In this document: piece by piece, positions 48,001 to 54,000 of the stretch | Numbering within the stretch: the first letter of the stretch is position 1 | How the letters are laid out: each line of letters begins with the position of its first letter | Assembly: GCA_947396885.1 (NCBI GenBank) | Contig: OX377204.1 | Span: forward strand, 49,401,139 to 49,465,138 | DNA: 64,000 nt | Origin: Heligmosomoides polygyrus polygyrus | Taxonomy: Eukaryota; Nematoda; Chromadorea; Rhabditida; Heligmosomidae | Direction of reading: 5' to 3' | Program-made: the position numbers and the translations under genes | The notes under the pieces: model-generated | What the model saw: the letters and a program-made list of their open reading frames with translations, nothing else | Database searches by the model: none | What the model was told of the DNA's origin: nothing

Positions 48001-51000
48001 AGTCGAACGCTTTCCGGTAATCCACGAAGACAAGGACAAGTGGGAGGTGGTATTCGCGGCTCCTTTCGATGAGCTGTGAGACAGTCTGAATATGGTCCAT
48101 GCAGGAGAAATCCTTGCGAAACCCTGCTTGCTCCACTGGCTGATACTCACCCAAGCAACGCTCCATACGATTGAGCAGTATATTGGTGAAGATCTTGTAC
48201 ACAACCGAGAGAGAACTGATGGGTCGATAGTTGTTGATATCCTCCTGCTGACTTTTTTTGAAGATTAAAACTGTTTTCGACTCCTTCCATGAGTCCGGAA
48301 TCCTACCAATTCGAAGGTAGTGGTTGAGGTGCTTGGCAAGAAGTGAGCAGACGGCACTGCCACCCGCACGAAGGAGGTCAGCAGAAATGCCGTCCGGTCC
48401 GGGAGCAGTGCCTGGCTTCATCCTTCTGATGGCATGAGCAACTTCTGATTCCAGAATGGGATGTACTTCCTCAGCTGGTGGCATCAAGCATTTCGGGACA
48501 GTGCTGGAAGAACGAAACAGATCTGTGTAGAATCCTTGAACGATTGTCTCCATCGCTCTTCGAGACGTTTGCGTTGTTCCATCCTTATTCACAAGGGCTG
48601 ACATTATTGCCTTCTGGTCGCTGAGATCTCGTTTGCAGCGCTTTATGCTTGAACCTTTCCCGGCGGCTTCTAACAGCTTCAATCTTCTGTAGGCTTGAAT
48701 GGGCTTCTTCACTCAATTCGACAGGCCTTCGAGATGGTGACTTTTTCCAGATGAAAAGCATTAGGATCCAGTTTAACAGCTCTTCTTTGCTCCGAGAGTT
48801 TAATCGCATATGCGTTGAGTCTTGAAGCAGACGGCGATGTGGCTTCGCGAGAGCTGCTAGCACATTTCAACAGTCCTTTGGAGAGAAGGTCGTAGACTTC
48901 CGATGGATCTTCAAGAAGATTCCAATCATATGACTTTATTGCATATTCCAACTCCTCAGACTTGAGTGTGGGGATACTCACCGGTGCCGGTTTATGAGTG
49001 TCACGCTTGAACATCCTCTTTTTAAGAGTCAGCTTCGCACGGACAAGATGGTGATCCGAGCCGGTGTCAAATGAAGGCAGCACGGAGACGTCGAACAGAC
49101 TCCAGCGTCTATTTGTAAGAACATGGTCGATCTCCGAACGTGTTTCTCCATTTGGGCTTTCTCAGGTCCATCGCCGGTTTGAAGGCTTCCTAAACATAGA
49201 ATTTCCATGGTAGAGACGGCACGCGGATAGGAAGTCTATCAGGCGCTCTCCGTTTTCGTTCCTTGAGGAAGTTCCATGTGGTCCTAGCCTCCATTCGTCG
49301 TGATCATTCGTACCGACGATGGCGTTAAAGTCGCCAACGACAACCTTGTAGTAGCTCTTCTCGTCGTTGACAGTCCTTTCGAATAGCTTGTAGAATTCCT
49401 CCTTTTCTTCATCTGTGTCCGCAGATGTTGGAGCATATCCGTTTATGATGGAGATGGTTCCTTGATCTTTGTTTTCCAGATGAAGAACAGCTTCTCGCGG
49501 ACTGATGATCTTGTAGAAGTCTACTAGGTGGTGCACTGCCGACGTGACGAGAAATCCAACTCCGCCAATATTCTTTCTGTCCACCTTTGCTCCGATAATG
49601 AGAAGCTCATTGTGGTCGGTCCTCCTTATGGTTTCCGTTAGGCCTTACGTTTCCTGATAACGCCGTATTTGATTTTGCGGCTTCTGTAAAGCAGTGCCCG
49701 AAGATCCTGCTCAGATGCAATCGAACGACAGTTATAAGTACAGACGAATAGGCAGTTTCCGTGTCGTGGTGGGAGGGAGTTTCCGGTAGTCCGATTCCAA
49801 TGACGTCCTGATAGTTTAACTCCGAGATTAGATGGCCCCTCGCCGGAGGTGGATGCAACCGACGTCGTAGAAGTCCACCTCCAGCGTGCGGAGGACTGGG
49901 GCGCGGGTTCAGTTGTTTGAGCCATGGCGGTGGTCTGGTTACTCACATGTTCCTGGCCAGGGATACCGGAGAGCCGCCCATACACGACAAAGCCTCGTGT
50001 ACTGCGTGACCATTTGTGCCGTTAGCCATCACTAAGTGATGTTCACCCCTTCACCGCGATGAGGTGATACATGAAGGGGAGACGAGAAATGTTGATAATA
50101 AATGCCAGTTGGGATCCTCACCAATGCTGCCGTAGAAGGGTGGGTTGGAATCAGCTCCATGTATCCCGGCCTTTCAAGACGAAGACACACGCGACGTTCA
50201 GATGGTAGAACACCTTATCCTTATGGTATCAATCATGACACTGAAAGTGTTTAGCGGTGTTATTTCCGGAAGACTTTCAGGCTTCGTTTCCACTTTACTA
50301 CATAGTGCAGCACAACACCTGTCGAATTATGTAGTGGGTAACATGTATAAAGGACGAAACCGAAGTAGATGAGGTTCTATCGATGTATGCTGGAGGCATT
50401 CTTCCATCTCTCCGCCTACCCTGCCAGCCATTTTATCAGGTCGCTTGATGCCACCTTCCGTTTGTTGCTCCAGGTTTGGAATCCAATCATCGTCGCCAAG
50501 GGCTATTCCCCGATCAGCGGTTGATGAAATGGAGCCCCACATCCTGTCGTCATAGGCCATCTGCGTTGGGAATCTACAGTTTCGTCCCTCCTTCAACATT
50601 AAAAGGGGGAGTCGTCGAAGAGTGCGCTGTGCAGTGCGCACCTAAATTTGTATCTCCACGTCCTTCGAACTTCCCAAAATCCAGATGATGGATCGAATGG
50701 GAGCGCTTTGTTCCACAGCGTTACCTTAGACGGACCTCTCTTGATGAGGTCCTCTTTCTCGTCTCGTCTTTGAGCCTCTTCGGTTGCCACCTGCGTGGCA
50801 CGATGTCTAAGGCAGCCTCGCTTTTAGCGTCATGATCTTCTCAAGATGTTCTTCTGCCACACCAGACGAAGCTCCCTTAATTTTGACTTGATTCCGCCTG
50901 TACTCTCCACTCCCTTTCTTATCCCGTCGTGTGAGGAGTATGCCAATGTCAAGAATCTCGTTTCAACAGCATGCAGCTATCGATCCTGGGCCTTGTTCGA

Positions 51001-54000
51001 GGCCCACCAATCACTACCGTAGAGAAGGGCAGGCCCCTGTATAAAGCTTGCTACTGACTACCTGGAGTATTTACGGCCAACATAGAATTCCACAATGCTC
51101 CTTGCACTGGAGTGACATTGTGTTTATTCGTTCATTTAGGCACGCAGCATGGCGCGAGGATCCCACTATTTCTGAGATAGATCACTCCTTCAATATTAAA
51201 GGTCCTGCTCTTGCTCGATGGTCCCTCACTCCTTCAATATTGAAGGTCCTGCTCTTCCTCGATGGTCCCCTCCTTAGCTATTCAGGGTAGGTCTAGAGCA
51301 CTGTTCGAAGCAAACGAAGACGTGTCCAAGATCCACCAAACAGACCGAAACCCGCTCCTATGTAGCCGACTCCGCCGAGAGACGAGCACCTCCTGGAAGA
51401 AGTTTGGGCATGCAACTTGCAGAAGACTTTCGACATCAGGCTTTTCTGTCACAGATGCATGTTCTCCAGTTCCTCTTTCATGTCAACTACAAGGACGATG
51501 TCGTTCACGAAAGGCACAGTGCTAAGCGCCTCTTTTTCTGGATGTTTCACGATACGCTGGAACGTCAGTGGGAAGAAGAACACACTAAAGAGAGTCAGCC
51601 TTGGCAGACACTTAGGAATAATTTAATGAACGGTACAATCTCGGCTTTTTCGGGAAATTACTGCTCTGATCTGCGTTTTCGCTGCGAAAAAAGGCTAGAT
51701 TGATCTGGCACGGCGTTTCTGTCCCATACCGCATCGCATATTATTTAGCTGGATCTCGAACACATCGCCACAACGTTTGCATCGAGTTCACAGAAAGACG
51801 ACGAGTCTGACCTCTACAACACGATTTCTAGAAGGACGAGAGATACGCAGGTAGGTCGCCAGCATGGAGAGAAAGTGCTCAGTCGTGTAGCTGATCTTCA
51901 GGTGTCTGTAATTGAGCCGCGGCGCTACCAAAATTGCACGATCATGCTATCCAAGTTGAAGCTGTCCCACCGGGAAATTCGCAGTGCACTGCTAGCGATG
52001 GACGACAAGGGCAAGCTTCCGAAGGATATGCTTGAACAGGTTGGTGTTATTGCACGGCTCATATGTACCAGGTGGAATACTTCAGATGCATATCCCCGGA
52101 GGGTTTTTATAGCCGGCACCTCTTCTGCCGCTTCTGGGATTTGGTTCTGAAGAGTAATCGTCTCATAGTTTTGCATCCCCATGTGAAACGGAACCGGTGG
52201 AGCAGCTCAGAACTAAAATTCACAGGGACCGTAATAAAGGTCCGGGTTAGTCTGTCCTTTTGTGTATTTGGCTCCACACTGTGATTCTCAGTTACCAGAC
52301 GAAGGCTTTTCGGTGTTTCGCCCTTCGCAGAGAAGTCTGACACCGATACACCAAAACCCAATGATATAAGGTTTGATAGGCATGATGGCTAGAAGAACCT
52401 TGAGTGAACTCGAGAGAGCGGGCGCTACTCGAAGTTCATCCGGTCATATTTTACTTTGTGAAGAACAAGGATCCTTCGCGGTTTCAGATGCTGAAGTTCG
52501 TCCCCAGCAAGGAAGAGGTTGCCCTTCTGAAGAGCGCCGTCAGCCGCCACAGCTCGCTGTCCATCCTCGCGTTGGCCGATCGCTACCTCTACGAAATGGC
52601 TCAGTAAGTGGCCTCTGTACCACAAAATCAGCGAATTGTCGTTGAGATCCTGTTCAGGATTCCACGATTCGAGCAGCGGCTTCGCTCGCTGTACATAATC
52701 AGGACGTTCCAAGAGAGGTTCGACATCCTCATACCGCACATTCAGAGTGAGTAACCATTGCCGTCGTGGCGAACGTGTTTGCCTTCGTAGGTGTAAGGGA
52801 ACTAGGCTGTCTCGGAACAACCAACAATCGTGAGCTGATCTGCTGTTTCAGGTGTGGCAAAAGCGTCTACGTCGATTTCGTCGAGCAAGAAGTTCAAGCA
52901 GATGCTAGCACTTGTTCTCGCGCTCGGAAATCACCTCAACTACGGCAAAAGGAGTGGGAACGCATTTGGTACGGCAAGTTCTAGTGTCAGTTGTACAGTG
53001 TCGTAGACCAGTTGAAAGAGGGATCTGCAGCCTCACATCAGTCTTGCTTTTCAAAGGATGTTCCTTTTTCATTTGCTTAATTTCAAGCACCTTAAAAGTA
53101 TAAGGTACCATTTGAGTGCGCATATGAATTTCATGTATTTGTCTATTGTGCATATACTTGCCGCTTAAAACGGCTTGTATATGTTTTTTAAAGCAGGAAG
53201 CATGTGTACTAAGAAGAATGAAATAATTTTACAGATCAGTGAGTGAATGTACTCGCCGACAAAATCTCGGTGCTTACATAACTCACCTTATTTCGAAAAC
53301 GTGTCCCTCAATCGGGACGGTATTGATGCTTGTCTCCCCAGGGACAGGCGACAGTTATACGCTCCGGCGTTATACGCTTGGGTAGCAGCTGGATACGTCG
53401 ATGTTCACCCAGGACCCTTCACGACACCCACAGGTTTCGCGTTCAACGAAGAGCAAGTGGTCATTCCCTGTCAGGGAGAAGCAGGGAGAAGATTGTTCCT
53501 TAGTGGCTTTCGTTTAAGATGCTGTTGATGTGACATGCGTTTGTGTTTTACGTGTTTCATAGATTTGTACCATAGCTGTTAACTAAAAGGGGAGAGCAAG
53601 GCAGGACTTTTTATTTCCAGGGAAATGATATGGTACTGCTGAAAAACTAGCACACATGGAGGCGCAAATAGACCGCTTTGATTTGTTTTAAGCACTGATG
53701 ATCTAAATTGACTTCTGTGATCGTGAGAAAGTGTAATAACAACAAACTAATACGTGCAAAAATATCAGCAGTACGCGGACTCTAATTCAAAACCCCACCG
53801 GCGTGCTTCCCTGAGGTGGTACTTTTACCAGCTGCGCCGTCGAGGCACATCTCACGTGAGTGTCGTAGGGGTTGATGATAGTTGCATGCACGCTTTCAGA
53901 CCTCCTTTTCACGTCTTTAAAAAAGCGTTCAGCAAAAGCCAACTGTGTTTCTGGACACCGCTCACAGGGCCGTACATTCCTTCAAAATAGCATCGCAGAA

